From contig CAMLKV010000164.1 in the NCBI GenBank assembly GCA_946480635.1, positions 1 through 5,772 on the forward strand: a DNA stretch of 5,772 bases, given 5' to 3'. Below the pieces are notes generated by a model. It searched no databases and was not told the DNA's origin. It saw only the letters and a list, made by a program, of their open reading frames with translations. This stretch comes from an uncultured Flavobacterium sp. Lineage in GTDB: Bacteria > Bacteroidota > Bacteroidia > Flavobacteriales > Flavobacteriaceae. The first letter of the stretch is position 1. Every line of letters begins with the position of its first letter. Of this stretch, positions 5,151 to 5,772 are shown piece by piece. Position numbers and translations under genes: made by a program.

Positions 5151-5772
5151 ATGAAAAAATATATACTTAGTTTTTTAGTAGTTGGTAGTGTTTCTTTTGC
5201 ACAAAAGCTTACTATTGAAGAAACTGTTACTGGAGGTAGAAAGTATGCACCAACTACACAAGTTGCACAACAATGGCGTAAAAATTCTAAATCGGTTGCT
5301 TATTTGAGTGGTGATTATGCTACTTTGTTGGAAAAAAATGTAGCTAATGGATGGAAAGAAGTAACTTTAGCTTCAAAATCAGATTTTGAAAGTGCATTGA
5401 AAACTAAAATTACTTCAGATGAATTTTCAGTAAAAACTTTTCCAACTGCTATTGAATGGAAGTCCGCTAATGCATTTGAAACCGAAGTGTCAGGTAAAAA
5501 GAATAATTACAAGGTAATATTCGATGTTGCCTCTAAACAAATTACGAATGTTGTTTCATATTCTAATGAAGGAGAGCAAGCAAAGTTCGCTAATAATGGA
5601 AATGTAGCTTGGTTAAAAGAAAATAACATTAAAATTACTAGTAATTCAGGTAATGTCATAGATGTCACAAATGATACTGATAAAGGAATCGTTAACGGTT
5701 CTGATTATGTACACCGTCAAGAGTTTGGTATCAAAGAAGGAATGTGGTGGAATGAAGCTGGAACGCAATTGG
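5151..5772 (+). CDS. Secreted S9 family prolyl peptidase, DPP IV / prolyl tripeptidyl peptidase type (N-terminal part, cut by window edge)
   Basis: The 207 codons seen continue past the window end. A Sec signal peptide covers residues 1-17 (MKKYILSFLVVGSVSFA, likely cleavage before Gln18), so the enzyme acts in the periplasm or outside the cell. The rest is the start of the beta-propeller domain of the DPP IV family. The best marker is YVHRQEFGIKEGMWW at 186-200, followed by an N-x-x-G-T-Q-L turn, which corresponds to the substrate N-terminus-binding glutamate motif. Family members remove X-Pro dipeptides or tripeptides from peptide N-termini and help the cell use proteins. The VHRQEFGI form recalls bacterial prolyl tripeptidyl peptidases more than mammalian DPP IV, but the two cannot be separated here because the catalytic Ser-Asp-His domain lies outside the window. 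The ATG start gives a complete signal peptide, and the gene is divergent from the peptide operon. Confidence 0.85.
   Translation, partial: MKKYILSFLVVGSVSFAQKLTIEETVTGGRKYAPTTQVAQQWRKNSKSVAYLSGDYATLLEKNVANGWKEVTLASKSDFESALKTKITSDEFSVKTFPTAIEWKSANAFETEVSGKKNNYKVIFDVASKQITNVVSYSNEGEQAKFANNGNVAWLKENNIKITSNSGNVIDVTNDTDKGIVNGSDYVHRQEFGIKEGMWWNEAGTQL

Overview
The window looks like chromosomal DNA from a flavobacterium (phylum Bacteroidota), probably Flavobacterium or a close relative. The evidence is strongly AT-rich sequence, AT-rich codon choice, A-rich leaders without Shine-Dalgarno motifs, several matches to the Bacteroidota -7 promoter element TAnnTTTG, a Bacteroidota-type peptide leader (LSK-x-SQK-x-I-x-G), and protein sequences of flavobacterial character. 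This placement rests on recognition, not on a database search.

Layout. Bases 1-664 (minus) hold the N-terminal 221 codons of a chorismate-binding enzyme, best called aminodeoxychorismate synthase component I (PabB). It is interrupted, in frame, by a run of a 7-bp tandem repeat. Divergent from it, 792-2513 (plus) encodes a 573-residue TPR lipoprotein rich in conserved-looking His motifs. It is followed after 48 bp by a 124-residue four-helix DoxX-like membrane protein (2562-2936). A perfect-palindrome hairpin terminator (2937-2972) separates this pair from the convergent gene for dihydrolipoamide dehydrogenase (2988-4391, minus), the E3 subunit of 2-oxoacid dehydrogenase complexes.

Upstream of lpdA, still on the minus strand, lie two tandem small genes: 4747-4920 (57 aa) and 4531-4722 (63 aa). 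They end in their own hairpin terminator (4491-4522). The two peptides share a 25-residue leader (17 of 25 identical) that ends in Gly-Gly in one and Gly-Lys in the other. Each then has a divergent core with six cysteines that begins with a C-x-C-x-C cluster. They look like double-glycine-leader natural-product (RiPP or bacteriocin-type) precursors, and no maturase or exporter gene is visible in the window. This is the most interesting element here. Divergent from them, 5151 to the window end (plus) is the secreted N-terminal part of an S9 family prolyl peptidase (DPP IV or prolyl tripeptidyl peptidase type).

Functionally these are mostly independent transcription units: folate precursor synthesis, an envelope lipoprotein/membrane protein pair, central metabolism, a small secreted-peptide operon, and a periplasmic or extracytoplasmic peptidase. 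Only the lipoprotein/DoxX pair and the two-peptide pair look like operons. No rRNA, tRNA, CRISPR array, insertion sequence or transposase was recognised.
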